Below are positions 1 through 11,075 of a DNA stretch of 64,000 nucleotides, piece by piece. A model generated the notes under the pieces. That model was not told the DNA's origin, ran no database searches, and worked only from the letters and a program-made list of their open reading frames with translations. A program made the translations under genes and the position numbers. Position 1 is the stretch's first letter. Each line of letters opens with the position of its first letter. The DNA comes from Cladorhizidae sp. MBARI D1340-BT2 (Eukaryota; Porifera; Demospongiae; Poecilosclerida; Cladorhizidae), in assembly GCA_028752905.1 (NCBI GenBank), contig JAQNBH010000014.1, positions 4,042,595 to 4,106,594 on the forward strand, read 5' to 3'.

Positions 1-2490
1 TTTGTCCTCTGGTACATATTCTGTGTAAGAAAGTGCCAGCTACACAAATTCATTGTACATTTATACCAAAGTTGAAGAAATGCCATTGACAACACACACT
101 GGCAGCTGGTTCACACCGGGCATGATAGAGATATAACCCCCTAAAATAACCTCGGTATTATAAGCTTTAGCCCCTGAGCCATGGCCCTAGCTACTGCTCT
201 GACCTAACCCTAGCCATTGGATGGCCCTTACCCTAGACTCTACCCTAGCCCTAACCCTAGCTGAAATCTTATCCAGTACTTACTAGTCTGTATGGTGTCA
301 CTGATATCAATGGCAATGCCAGGATTATGCCATCAGAAGTAACCCACTTGGACATTCATTGGCACTCTCCTAGCACAGCACATTGCCTCAGCACGTCTAG
401 ACATAAATGTGTCGGTGTTTCCTGTTCTTAATTGTAGGTACTAATCCATGTTTTCTGTCCTGGAATGGTCACTGTATTTGGGGTGCCATCTATCTGCAAC
501 AACTTTTTTAATCGGGTTTATATGCTGGGAATACAAATTCATGATTGAAAGGTCAATGCATGCATGCTGCACCTCCTGACTGAGGATACCAGAAGTAGAC
601 ATGGCTACAATTTCTATGAAGCAACTTCTTTTGACATTTTTCCCAGCTGAATTGAGATGGCTAAATAATTTTTGCAGCAACATAAAGTATAGAGGTAGGA
701 AGTATAACCTTCACTTGTCAAACTAATCTGTGTATACGTATGGACAATACCTGCAGGAAACAAAATACGCAACGCACAAGCGTTGCGACATGTTACGGCG
801 ACAGTGTACCCGACGCGTAGCACCCTTGATTGCACCGCGCAACTCAGTAAACGCCCTCGATTAGAACGCGCACCAGCAGGACTCCAAACAAAATGTCGTC
901 TATTGTGGGTGAAGAAAGCTTGGCAATCTGTCACCACTGAAGTGAAGATAGCGGCATTTTAGTCAAGACAGATGGGTCACATGATGACTGCATTCAACTT
1001 TTAAAAGCTTGGGGCAAGTAGAAGAAATTTATCGCCTGCGAGATGGGGAAAATTCCACAGAAAAGAGGTGGTAGGGGTGATGATGGTGATTCCTTGTCAA
1101 GGGAAGAAGCTGAACGAAGAAGGTGAAATTAGAATGATAGCTCAGCTCTACTGGTGGTTCACATGCACATAACACTGAATGTGGGTACATTCAAAGTTTG
1201 CACTCAAATTTCCCTTATGGGCAGCTTGGCACTGTCCATAACTCAGAAACTGGGAACACCTCATGCTTTTCCCATCGCTTTTCCCAACGCTTTTCCCAGT
1301 GTTGATGGTTTGTCTTAAATCTATTAAGTTCATGCACATCATAATACGTGTACATCTGTACATGGACCTATATTGTCTGAAAACAACAAGCACTCCTTTA
1401 GTTCCGTCACAAAAAGAAGTGATAGAGAGAGATTCCTGTCTCATCCGAGCTGCAGTATCGCGCCATTTCTTCACAAGAAGGTTTCAAGCAAAATCTTCAC
1501 CAGGCGTGATTGAAGACAGTCTTCATGGCCTCCACCCCTTCACTCTCATCAACACTGTGCAGGCAGCCTTTCAATTGGTATAGCCTCTGACATCTTAAGG
1601 CACAAACTATAAACAAGAAACCAACTAGAATCTGAGCAAGAATTTTCTATGTTGACATGAAACGGGACTGTACTTCTGTCCAAACAAGTCACACTTCTGC
1701 AATCTCGATGACAACGCATGATGTACATGACACAATCATGCGACGTATGGGTCAGTAGATGGATGTGCCCATACGTGGATGAGAGGAGTTTGAGTGTGCA
1801 TGCTAATTAAATTGGTATTTGTTAAAGTTGAACTTTTTTTTAGAAAGATGCCAACGGACATCCAGAGAAGCCGAAGTGCCGGCGCAAAATACCAAAACCA
1901 CCCAGAGAAATGTGAAGAACAAGGGAGATACAAAAACATATCCTAGACGAGACCTTTGCACGGGAACAAAGGCTCAGAGCAAGACGTTCATTGATGCCTC
2001 TCAAGAGAGCAACAGAGTTCAGAGTGTGACAGAGGAAGGCATGTGTGTGGCACTTGGAGTAAAACAAAAATTTAAAAACCAGTTCACTTTCTAAGAGCTC
2101 TCACATTATACTTTAAACATCAAATATCAGTGTTGCATATTACTGGGGGGAAAGGAAGGAAAGGACTGCAGAACCCATATTTCTAAGTGTAAAAACAAAT
2201 TTTGATTACAATGATTAATAGGCCCATAATAGAAGCTTGGGTTTCTCTTTATACCAGCTTAAAAATAAAGATTTTTTTGCAAATAAGTATTTATCTATCT
2301 GTTGGTCAGCTTCCGTGCAACGTAGAACTATTAAGGTCAAAACTGCAAAATTAGAAAGAAAGGCGTGACCCAGATTTAGCATAACTTCCACTTCGAAACC
2401 CTTTTTGGCTAGCACCTGTGCAGACATCTTCACATGCATATGCCTGGCTGTCTTGAGTGTTACTCCTGGTCACCATGGGCACCTGTTATA
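1..2490. other. Intergenic sequence, no recognised gene
   Basis: I see no coding region I can support. The open frames here are short, occur on both strands and match nothing I recognise. A stretch near 170-260 is rich in ccctag/ccctaac words, loosely like the tagcc-rich 41-bp array at 20-24.7 kb, but too irregular to call a telomeric or satellite repeat. The sequence is AT-rich with no obvious promoter or RNA gene. Confidence 0.5.
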
Positions 2491-2494
2491 TATG

Positions 2495-2757
2495 AGCTTT
2501 GGGAGCATGGCATGGCCAGGGGTGTAACCAAAGAGCCTGTCATGACAAATTTGGTCCCCCCATATTTGGTTCCCCCTGGAACTTTTTCTTTAAAAAATAT
2601 GTTCCCCCTGGAACTTTTTACTTGGAAAAAAAGTTCCCTCTTGAAAAATAAAGGGCTAGGGCTAGGGTGGGAACAAAACTTTCAATAAGGGGGGAACAAC
2701 TTTTGGGGGGGGAACAAATTAAATGTTACAGGCCCCAAACCCTGCCCATGATCTTCA
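2495..2757. repeat. Imperfect foldback (inverted repeat) rich in gttcccc words
   Basis: The left side (catgg, ccaggggtgtaac, then caaatttggtcccccc) is loosely mirrored by the right side read in reverse complement (catggg, cagggtttgg, then aatttgttcccccc). The middle holds three or more copies of a gttccccctggaactttt-like word and its complement. This is what a small non-autonomous inverted-repeat element looks like, but I cannot find a clean target duplication, so the type is left open. Confidence 0.4.
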
Positions 2758-2778
2758 CCTGGTCGAGTTACCCCATCC

Positions 2779-2779
<1 letters not shown>

Positions 2780-2810
<31 letters not shown>
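2780..2810. repeat. Poly-C tract of about 31 bases
   Basis: An uninterrupted C run just right of the foldback. Similar C or G runs occur at 6590-6605, 7586-7605, around 10030-10050 and 10115-10130, and near 54810. The exact lengths are likely to be unreliable in the assembly. Confidence 0.9.
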
Positions 2811-2811
<1 letters not shown>

Positions 2812-3446
2812 CCTAGTTCCTCCCTTGCTGGATCTTGTGTGAGCAGCCATTGAGGATAAAGTAGGGAACACACATAGAGAATGGACAGAGAGAATTAACT
2901 GTAAGCTCTTGGACATATAATTCACTCCCACTCTTCCAGTTTCATCAATCTCTCTTTAAATCAGTATACTTATCAGGTCACCATTGCCTTACTATTATTA
3001 TTATTGCACTTCGTTCCCCGTCAGGACTAGCATGTCCTAAGTAGGTGCCTCGCTACTATACTCTAAACACTATCATCACGTAACTTAAAACATGTCCACC
3101 CTAAAGCTATTCACTCAGTATTTCGGGCTGCAGCCCTTCGTGCTAGACCTTCATCCATCACCAATATCCAACTACTATTAACATCCTTGTCATTATTTTA
3201 ACCTTGACGATTGCTTTTGATATCGAGAGCTCAAACTCCAAACGGACACTTTAAATGTGGCAGAGCATTTGCTTTCAGCGTTGAAGCTTCACGCGGTAAA
3301 TAGAATTTTTGCGTGAGAAGTGTAACCGCATAAATGTGGGCCAATGTAAATAGGAAATAGTCATCATAGGAAATAGCGATGGCAGCAGATCAGAAGCTAG
3401 CTAGAGGGAAGCAAACTGGCTCCTCAGGAAAATTAGAACGGGATGC

Positions 3447-3504
3447 ACGGTTAATAGCTCACGGTTAATAGCTCACGGTTAATATCTCACAGTTAATAGC
3501 TCAC
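3447..3504. repeat. 14-bp short tandem repeat, about 4 copies
   Basis: Four near-identical copies of cacggttaatagct, the third and fourth with single changes. They lie in the non-coding 3' part of the LINE. Confidence 0.85.
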
Positions 3505-3897
3505 AATGATGGTGAAGTGATCAGTTTTCTAAACTGGAAGTAATCGTCACGATAATTGCTAAACATGGAAATGGTCATCACGATTAGGGAGAAAGTATAC
3601 AAGTCAAAATCAAGTAGCCAGATTTAAGTGGTGGAAGTTGGGGGTGGGAAATGATAAGAGCATGAAGTGTTTGGATCCAAGTTTGAAATGAAGTATAACA
3701 AGTTTAGTTGATATTTTATTATAGATTCAAGTCTCTACCAGGGAGTAAATTCCAAAGAAAGGAATGCGAGTGAAAAATGAGTGAAGGTTCTTTACATTAC
3801 AGGCATGAACAAGTTTGGTTTTTAGATGAGTAGATCTGATAGTTATAGTCTTAAGAAAAGAAATGTAATTAAGAATATTGAAATGTTCAGATGTGTT

Positions 3898-6228
3898 TTA
3901 TTTATTTATAGATTTTACAACAAATAAGATATCATTTAGTTCCAGAGTCATCATTAGGGGAAGAATAATACGGCGATATTTGTAGTCTGATGAAAAATCT
4001 CTGAGGATAAACTTAGTTGTTCTTCTTTGGATCTTTTCCAATGAGACAAAGTCTTTCTTGAGATGAGGGCGCCAGATTGGAGAGGCATACGTGAGTAGAG
4101 AGTTCACTAGAGTGAGGTAAAGTTGTTTCTTTGCACTCACTGTGTTGCAATGATGGAAAGTACGTCTAAGAAGCCCCAGGGACTTGTAAGATTTACCAAT
4201 TATGTATATATGATACATGGAGACTACATGATAGGTCAGATGAAATCAGAACTCCTAAGTATTTGGTGAAACTTTTTCTGGTAACGACCGTTTCTTCAAT
4301 AAGGTAATCAATGTTGTACAGTGGTGAATTGGTTACAGAATCTCATAAGATGGCACTTTTGATTATTGAAGAGGAGGTGCCAATCTTTCAACCACTTGGA
4401 GAGAGAAGTTAAATCAACTTGTAAAGAAGCTGAAGATTTTATCGACTTATAGACACTAGTATCATCATCGTAGATGAGGTTGAGACACAAGAAGGAATAT
4501 CATTAATGTAGATCAAGAACAGAAGGGGACCAAGAATACTTCCTTGGGGGACACCAGAGATTACAGGTAGGGGCGGAGAGGATTGGCCGTCTAGGAACAC
4601 TTGTTGAGACCTGGAAGAAAGGTAGGCCTTAAACCAGTGCCATAAATTACCAGTGATGCCAAAGGAACATAACTTACAGAGAAGCGCATTATGAGGAACC
4701 TTATCGAAGGCTTGTCAGAAATCGAGATAAATAATTGTTTAGTGAGCAATTGATAGGACTAGAATATTTAAGTTGCGGAGTGGTAGAGTGACCTTCGAAA
4801 AATCGAAAAGGAGATGGATTTGTCTACAAAGACAGCCAAAGATGAGGGAAGCGAGATGAGCCTATAGTCAGTGATGGATGACTTGTCACATGATTTATAC
4901 ATTGGAATAATAGTCTCCACTCATTTGGGAGAAAGTGTCGGGAAAGGCTTAGAGAAAATAGATGAGCAATATAGCAAGGGCACAGGACTTGAGAAGTTTA
5001 AGGTTGAAACCATCGGGTCATGTAGACCTAGTTGTGACAAGTGATGAATACACCTCTTGACCTAAGATCTCTATATTATTTAGCACATCTGAAGTTGTGA
5101 AGAGAGAATCTTTTGGAGGCAGGTTGCAAGTGCTTCTGGTGAGAACACAGAGTGAAGATGCTTGTTGAATAAGTCTGCCTTTCCCAAGTTAGAAGATACT
5201 CTGCTCTGAGATTGTCTAGAAATAGTGTGGGGGGAATTAAATTGTTTTGTTTTGTTAGCCTACGAATGTACTTATAAATCTTGGAGCCGTTATTATAAGT
5301 CAGCCTATATACAAGATTATTTTCGAAGGTAGATTTGGCATTAGACAGTGATGACTGAATTGAGAGTTGGGAGGTAGTGAGTTTGTAGAAGTTAGTAGAA
5401 GTGGGATGAGATTTCTATTTCCTTCTAAGAGTATTTAGGCGATTCAATTCATTGGGGGTCATCCATTTAGGATGTTCAGGACCTTATTCAGACTTTGGGA
5501 ATATTGATCTTCTTAAAGTAACACTGATTTGTGCCAAGCAGTCTCAATCTCAAAGGAATTAAGGCAATTACTGAAATCTGTGTCCAATAGGTACGAGGAG
5601 AGCACCTGATAATCTACTTTAGAGAAGTCAAAAATATATCGCGGTGGCTGTTTAGATACTATGGTTGGAGAGCATATTCATATTGAGAAAGAAATGATCA
5701 AGTAAGATGGATAAATTAAGTGAGGGTCAATTGAAAGGTCACTAATGATGTCACTATTAATACCGACAAGTGTATTTCCTTTGATGTGTATAGGAGCAGT
5801 GACAAGTGGCTCAAAATTATACTCAAAACAAATTCTCAAAATAAATTAGAGGATGCAGTCAAAGTGGTCCAACAGATGTCAGGGAAATTGAAGTCGCCTA
5901 GAATAATAACTTGTGTTGAATAGCCAACCAAATGAGAGGTATGACAGAAGAGATTGAAGTTAAGAATAGTCAGAGTTTGGAGGTATGTATATAGAGTGCA
6001 CATAAAGTAATAGAATCTTGGTTGTAGCATGTTTGCTACTTCAAGCAGAGGTAGAATATGTACTGATTCATCAAGTGCCACCAAAACACCACCACCACTT
6101 GAACTTTGATCTTTATGTAAAATACAGTAACTAGTAGGCAGAATTTCCGAGTTATAGATGGAGTTAATAAGCCAGGATTCTGTGATGCTTATGATTGTGA
6201 AGGAAGAGGAGTACACACAAGAGTGCAA
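3898..6228 (-). pseudogene. LINE ORF2 remnant: endonuclease and reverse transcriptase
   Basis: Endonuclease part (6228-5836): ITESWL near the start, GGGVLVALDES in the middle and VIILGDFNFPDICW near the end, the conserved landmarks of LINE APE endonucleases. Reverse transcriptase (about 4750-4300): YLDF, a stop, then QAFDKVPH. Further on come GVPQGSILGPLLFLIYINDI and, in another frame, YDDDTSVYKSI, the catalytic FADD-type box. The C-terminal stretch (4218-3898) has SPIWRPHLKKDFVSLEKIQR, common to CR1/L2-type enzymes. A TGA replaces one codon before QAFDKV and several frameshifts separate the pieces, so no enzyme can be made. Family placement in CR1/L2 is by motif resemblance only. Confidence 0.82.
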
Positions 6229-6489
6229 GTGTGTAGGCTTATTTACTAGACTATTTGCATTGCAAGTGCATATTTGTATAGATAGTCATGAAGGGGAGTT
6301 GAGGGAGGGGAGATATTTGGTGGGTGAGAAAGAGCTCCCAGTTGGGATGGAGTCATAGTCAAGATTGGACAAGAGGGAGGTTACAGGTGTTGATGAAGTA
6401 GGATTTGAGCTTAAAGGTGTTGGGTTGGAGCGGACTAATTGAGTCTTGAAATAGCTGATCTTTGACCAAAATACATTTATCTCGTATTT

Positions 6490-7309
6490 TTATGCAATTT
6501 CTATCTGAACTGATGAGGGACCAGCGTTCCTTGAGTAGAATTGATTCCATACGCCTCTCGGGTGGAGTGAGGTCTGGCCTGATGAAATGGGGGGGGGGGG
6601 GAGGGGGGCTTTAGTACTTTCCTTTTGTAAAGTAGATTCGCAACCTCTGACGTATGACTCAACCTTATCAAGATGGGTCTTTTGACAAGTCGACTCTGGG
6701 TGGTACTTACCCAGGCAATGGTGGTCTCTGATCACACTAGCCTCAATCGAAGGATCAATATTAGAGAAAATGGATGCCACATTTTCAAGATCACTCTTCT
6801 GTATGAGAAATCTGGTGAACATCACTCCAAAAATAATTAAATTAAATTTTCTTTCAGATGAATGTTCTGATGGATGATTTCGGCCATTGGCTTCTGTGCT
6901 TAGATGTTAATTAATTAAGTAGAGAGTGCTTCTGAGTACGATGTAGGGTTTGCGCTTGGTTGGGATGAGTTAGGTAGGTCAGCAGAGAGACTAGTGTCAG
7001 AAGCAGATGGTTTGAGATACGTGAGACTTGGCTGTTACTCGATGTGGAGAGTTGAGCACTTAGAACAGATATCTGATCAGCTAGTTGCTTGATGGAGTCT
7101 TTCATGGAGTTGATTGACTTTTCCTGGGCCAGGAGTTGACACTGATGGCAAAAGAAAGAGTCAGAGGAGGCAGTAGCTCTTTGAAATGCTGATATAGTGA
7201 GACCTGCACACTTCCTATGAAGCCTAGTGCTACAGGGACATTCACAGAAGATAGCATCTTGGCCATCACACTTAGGCTGAATCTTCAATCTTATCCTCAC
7301 ACAGGACAA
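6490..7309 (-). pseudogene. LINE ORF1 remnant with PHD-type zinc finger
   Basis: The frame from 7309 down to 6911 carries a cysteine/histidine pattern (C..., CDGQDAIFCECPCSTRLHRKC, then FFCHQC) that fits a PHD or related treble-clef finger. It is followed by a short coiled-coil-like stretch (SINSMKDSIKQLADQISVLS). PHD-like ORF1 proteins are known in several CR1-like lineages and are thought to bind RNA or chromatin. A second frame (6825-6490) probably continues ORF1 after a frameshift. The link to ORF2 is from order and strand. It could be a separate host fragment, but its position immediately 5' of the endonuclease makes that unlikely. Confidence 0.65.
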
Positions 7310-7456
7310 ATGAATTGACTTGGGTTGGTTTCTATGTCACCAGCGAGGATTAGAAGAAGACAACCAACTGTATATACTGGGGAAGAAAGACTTGATGCAC
7401 CATAGGAATTGCAGAGACAATGGCTATGGCGACAACCATTCGAGATGAAGCATGAA

Positions 7457-7464
7457 GAAAGAGG
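7457..7464. repeat. Left 8-bp target site duplication of the Merlin element
   Basis: GAAAGAGG directly before the left terminal inverted repeat. The same eight bases follow the right end at 8870-8877. Merlin elements make 8-9 bp duplications. Confidence 0.85.
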
Positions 7465-8869
7465 GGATCAAGTGGCGTTTACGACTCCAGCCATCAACAA
7501 ATTCGTGCGCGTTTTTTTAAGTTTACGCACGGGGTTCACTTAAAAAAAATTTTTTTTTAATATAATTATTATATATAATTATATTCCCCCCCCCCCCCCC
7601 CCCCCGTGCGCGTTGGGTCCGAGAAGCCAACACTGAGGTCCATTGCTCCTGCTGCGTTTTGTACAGAAGAGGTTATCAATATGGGCTATCTCAACAGCAA
7701 GGGTCTACTAGCTATTGCTTTTCCATGTTCTAGGTAAGAATCAGCAAGGGTCTAGGTCTTTCTTTTTCATGTTCCAGATAAGACATCACATATTTATTAT
7801 GTTATAAGACATCACATAATTATTATAAGACATCACATAATTATTATACTATGTTATACCAGTGTATAGGTGTAGTTCTTCAATGGTGATGAGGAAAAAA
7901 AGAGACCTGAAGGATGGCAAAACTTGGGCATGCCCTAGCTGTAAATCGCTTAAATCTATTCGGCATGGGAGTTTTTTCTCGAAATCACACATGGTCCTTC
8001 AGACATGGCTACTATTGATATACTGGTGGGTGAGGCAGTACCCTGTATTGGATGCAGTAAATGAGTCTGGCTGCTACAAGAAAAGTGTGATTAATGTGGC
8101 TTAGGGAAGTGTGGCAGCACTACTATGTAACCAGATTGTGCTTGGTGGTGTTGGATCTATTATTCAAATAGATGAGTCACAGTTCACACACTAACCCAAG
8201 GTATCACTGTAACATTGATATACTTGAATGGATGATCGCTTTCGTTATTGACTGTTTAGCATCATAGAGGCCGCCCACCTACTAACTAAGGAGACTTGGA
8301 TATTTGGAATGGTTGACACGGATCATACGCCTGCTCTTGGTACACTTGATAAATGTATTGTGCCTATTTCAAAGATTTTAATTCAATGAAATTTATTTAG
8401 GTTACATGGAAGTTGTGGACAAGAGGGACGCAGCCACCTTGCTACCCATTATCCAGGTGCATGCTGCACCTGGATATAATATATTCGGACCAGTGGGCAG
8501 CCTTATAGGCAGGTTACTCTGCCTGGGATTGTGGCACATGAGACTGTGAACCACTCTATTGAGTTTGTGAATCCAAGTACGGGTGTTCACACCCCTTATT
8601 GGAACAGGGTATGGTTTGTGGAACATAATTTTTAAAATTTAACAACAATTATTATAATTATTGTGAAGGTGAAGCTAAAGAGGATGAAAGGAGTTCATCG
8701 CCACCAGCTCCCATCCTACCTGGATGAATTTATGTGGTAGGAGAGAAATGGAACAACTGTAGCTTTAACTTATATTAACAGAAATTAAAACCCAATAAAA
8801 AAATAATAATTAAAAAATGAACCTCGTGCGTAAACTTAAAAAAACGCGCACGAATTTGTCACTTGATCC
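7465..8869 (+). mobile_element. Merlin (IS1595/ISXO2-like) DNA transposon, 1405 bp, inactivated
   Basis: The left end begins ggatcaagtg and continues, after about 22 extra bases, with caaattcgtgcgcgttttt and aagtttacgcac. The right end in reverse complement reads ggatcaagtg, a, caaattcgtgcgcg and aagtttacgcacgaggtt, so the termini are matched inverted repeats of about 45 bp. Both ends are flanked by the same 8 bases, GAAAGAGG. Inside is a decayed ISXO2-like transposase on the + strand. TIRs, 8-bp duplication and transposase type agree on the Merlin superfamily. A 20-base poly-C run (7586-7605) and AT-rich filler sit between the left TIR and the gene. Confidence 0.92.
7681..8755 (+). pseudogene. 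Merlin transposase pseudogene (DDE, ISXO2-like)
   Basis: Recognisable blocks in order: GYLNSKGLL (about 7684), CPSCKSLKSIRHGSFFSKSH with the family's R.GSFF motif (about 7930-7990), WLLLIYWWV, LGGVGSIIQIDESQF containing the first catalytic D of the DDE triad (about 8135-8185), WIFGMVDTD (about 8300), and the late VNHSIEFVNPSTGVHTPYWN (about 8548) and LPSYLDEFMW (about 8712). Stops and frameshifts lie between blocks. A TAG follows EFMW where the family usually has arginine. The enzyme would have cut and pasted the element. It cannot be produced from this copy. Confidence 0.88.
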
Positions 8870-8877
8870 GAAAGAGG
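8870..8877. repeat. Right 8-bp target site duplication of the Merlin element
   Basis: GAAAGAGG, identical to 7457-7464, immediately after the right TIR. Confidence 0.85.
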
Positions 8878-8944
8878 CAGGCTGAACGAATGCCAACGGC
8901 TAGACAGGTATACGATAGCTGAAGCCTTACGTGACGGAAGGTTC

Positions 8945-8960
8945 GGCTCTGAAAAGAGCC
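8945..8960 (-). promoter_or_regulatory. Perfect histone-type 3' stem-loop sequence
   Basis: On the minus strand this reads GGCTCTTTTCAGAGCC, a 6-bp stem with a TTTC loop. It matches the animal consensus for the stem-loop that ends replication-dependent histone mRNAs and binds SLBP. The usual flanks (CCAAA before, ACCCA and a purine-rich element after) are not seen. No histone frame is present upstream on the minus strand; the only candidate is a 21-codon frame starting near 9042. It may be a relic of a lost histone gene or a chance hairpin. Confidence 0.5.
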
Positions 8961-9989
8961 GGTATGATAGACTTAGCCTAAGACTGATTAGAAAGAGCAA
9001 AGGTCAGACGAGCCAGACGACGAGACTTCATTACTGGAGGCATTTTTTAAAGCTAGGAAGCTTAAATTAAATTTAGTAGAAAGGTGTACTTTTACACTTG
9101 CTAGGATTGCGACAAGGAAAGCTAAGAGTTAAGTTCCGAATTTGTGCAAAGATCCGCTCGTAAGTTTCCAGCGTTCCTACCAGTTCAGGCAACATGTTCC
9201 TTCTCATTCAATAACTCAAGGGTGCCTATCGGTACACCTTCACCATTTGCGCGTTATCATCCGGTAGGTGTGTCTTGATTTTTGATTTTTTCCCCCCTAG
9301 TTGTTGGGTTTTCGATTCCCTTGCCATCTTCCTAGCTATTAAGGTACTACACTAATACACTAATTGAAGCTGCACTACGTGATGAGACTGGACCAGGACT
9401 GTGTCTAGTAAGCTGTGTTCTGTAGCGTTAATTTAGCACTTGACTATGTTGCTCACTACACCATATCTAACTATAACCACCCAAGTTTTATCATAGCACA
9501 TTTTTGAGGTAATCTCAGCAAGTCTCCCTGTGTCACTTACATTACGAGTAGTCCCGAAAACCACCCCCCTTTCTGCAGCATTAGCTTCATGTGTGCGTAG
9601 CCTAGGTACATGGGACACGGGTGTGAGCACTAGGAACAGGAACAGAACTGAAGAACTGAATGGCATGCTCAAGGAATTTTACTAAACCTCTGGGAATGTC
9701 AGCTTAGCCAAATGGGAGGCTGGTACATTATAGGAGTGCTGCCTGTGTCTGCTGGACTTAGGAGGGCTTCTAATGAAAGAAGAATGTTAATGAGTCGCCC
9801 GCTAATATGTCCTAAATATCAACAACAGAAAGAGGACCTCCTCCATCATCTCACCTCAAGTGGCATGCAGAGAATGCCGGGCCAAGTGCGCTGGACTGCA
9901 CAATATTTCAACCCAAGGTGCGACAGCTCGGACATCATTGGCTCTATTGCAATTTCTGTAAAGACACAATCATGTCAATTGACTGCACC
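8961..9989. other. Unassigned sequence between Merlin and the hAT-like MITE
   Basis: I recognise no gene here. The open frames of 79 codons (9433-9672, minus) and 94 codons (9712-9996, +) show no family motif and no splice context that would support them. Confidence 0.5.
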
Positions 9990-9997
9990 CCCTTGAT

Positions 9998-10154
9998 CAG
10001 GGTTTCATACAGGGGGGGGGACCTGGGATGTCCCCCCCCCCCCCCCCCCAGGATTTAAAAAAATTACATAGTATATCGTGCTAAAAGTGGGCAATGCTAA
10101 GCTAGATACTTTTCTCCCCCCCCCCCCCCACAACCAAAAATCCTGTATGAAACC
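9998..10154. mobile_element. hAT-like MITE, about 157 bp
   Basis: The left end is cagggtttcatacagg and the right end in reverse complement is ggtttcatacagga, so the termini are inverted copies. The 8 bases cccttgat lie on both sides (9990-9997 and 10155-10162), the size expected for hAT. The left tip CAGGG is also hAT-like, though the right tip is 2-3 bases shorter. The interior is mostly poly-C and poly-G runs plus AT-rich filler and has no coding capacity. Confidence 0.65.
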
Positions 10155-10162
10155 CCCTTGAT

Positions 10163-11075
10163 GCATACATGTGGTGGTGCTTCGGTGTTCCAATGGGCTA
10201 ATGCACATGGTAGAGAAGCCTTACCATGTTTGCGTAGTCCTAGTTATAAGAGATTACCGGTTGCTATCACAGCATGCTTGAAACTCCCACACAGTTGAAA
10301 GATACACAACTGGTTAAGATATCACAATCACACAGAACCATCTTCCTACTCCCCAAATAGTTGCCGCCTTCGACTTGCGGTTGTGCAGGTTCAAAGGCCA
10401 TTATTAATTACTAATTAAGTTTCCCTTTTTAAATGCCTCAACTTCATCAGCCACCTGAGAGTGAGCTACATGTATGTGTGGTTAGAATTGAGGAGCGGCC
10501 GTTATTAGAGAAGATAGAGCATGTTCTTAAAGAGGGTTGTCTTCTAAAACTGTGCCCCCGACCTTTGTGTACAAGTAACAGGAAGAGGGTGGAGTCTTGT
10601 GTATGGCACGTCCAATGATTCGTTTGAGGGAACCCTTCGAGGTAAAAAGGTGGACGGTTTGAAGATGGAGACAGTCTTTGGAGTTGTTGCTTTACCCTCC
10701 AGCGATCGGAACAAATGGTTGTCCTCTTGCTATGATTGTTGTGCCATGGCAGTGACAGTAGCATCCCATAATGCTAGCACAAGGGAAGTGCATGAAAGAT
10801 GACTATCAACTGGCAATGTGTGTGTGAGTCGCCATTGAAGAATGTCAGCAGTTCTAATTGGCTGATGAAGCTTCTAAATGTAACCATTCAATGGACATCC
10901 TTGGCAGAAAATGACAACCCCACTGGGAGGAAGCAATCTCTTACTTGGAAGGCATTAGCCACAATCAACCTTACAGGCTGCAGTGCAAAAACAAAAAGCT
11001 GTGCCCCGTAGCAATGGTATCCTCCTCTACAACAGAGAGTGCAATAGAAGTGCATCCAAGGTTGAGTTAAGGGCA
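10163..11075. other. Unassigned sequence with short open frames
   Basis: Short frames at 10433-10618, 10599-10802 and 10799-11011 lie close together on the + strand and could be frameshifted pieces of one old coding sequence. I recognise no domain. The sequence leads directly into the 35-bp array. Confidence 0.4.

Larger units (their letters stand above)
2993..7400 (-). mobile_element. Degenerate CR1/L2-like non-LTR retrotransposon (LINE) with a PHD-finger ORF1
   Basis: Read on the minus strand, the order is ORF1 with a PHD-type zinc finger (7309-6911), a linker (6825-6490), an APE-type endonuclease (6228-5836), reverse transcriptase (about 4750-4300) and the RT C-terminal region (4218-3898). 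A 3' untranslated part ends in a short AAT microsatellite at 3005-2993. That tail, preceded by ggggaacgaagtgcaat, is typical of LINE 3' ends of the CR1/L2 group. Frames are broken in many places, so this copy is dead. The 5' limit near 7400 is a guess: the Merlin element starts soon after, and no clear 5' end is visible. Confidence 0.8.

Noticed and set aside
170..260. Telomeric repeat tract
   Set aside because: ccctaac/ccctag words are irregular and few. No run of TTAGGG-type units.
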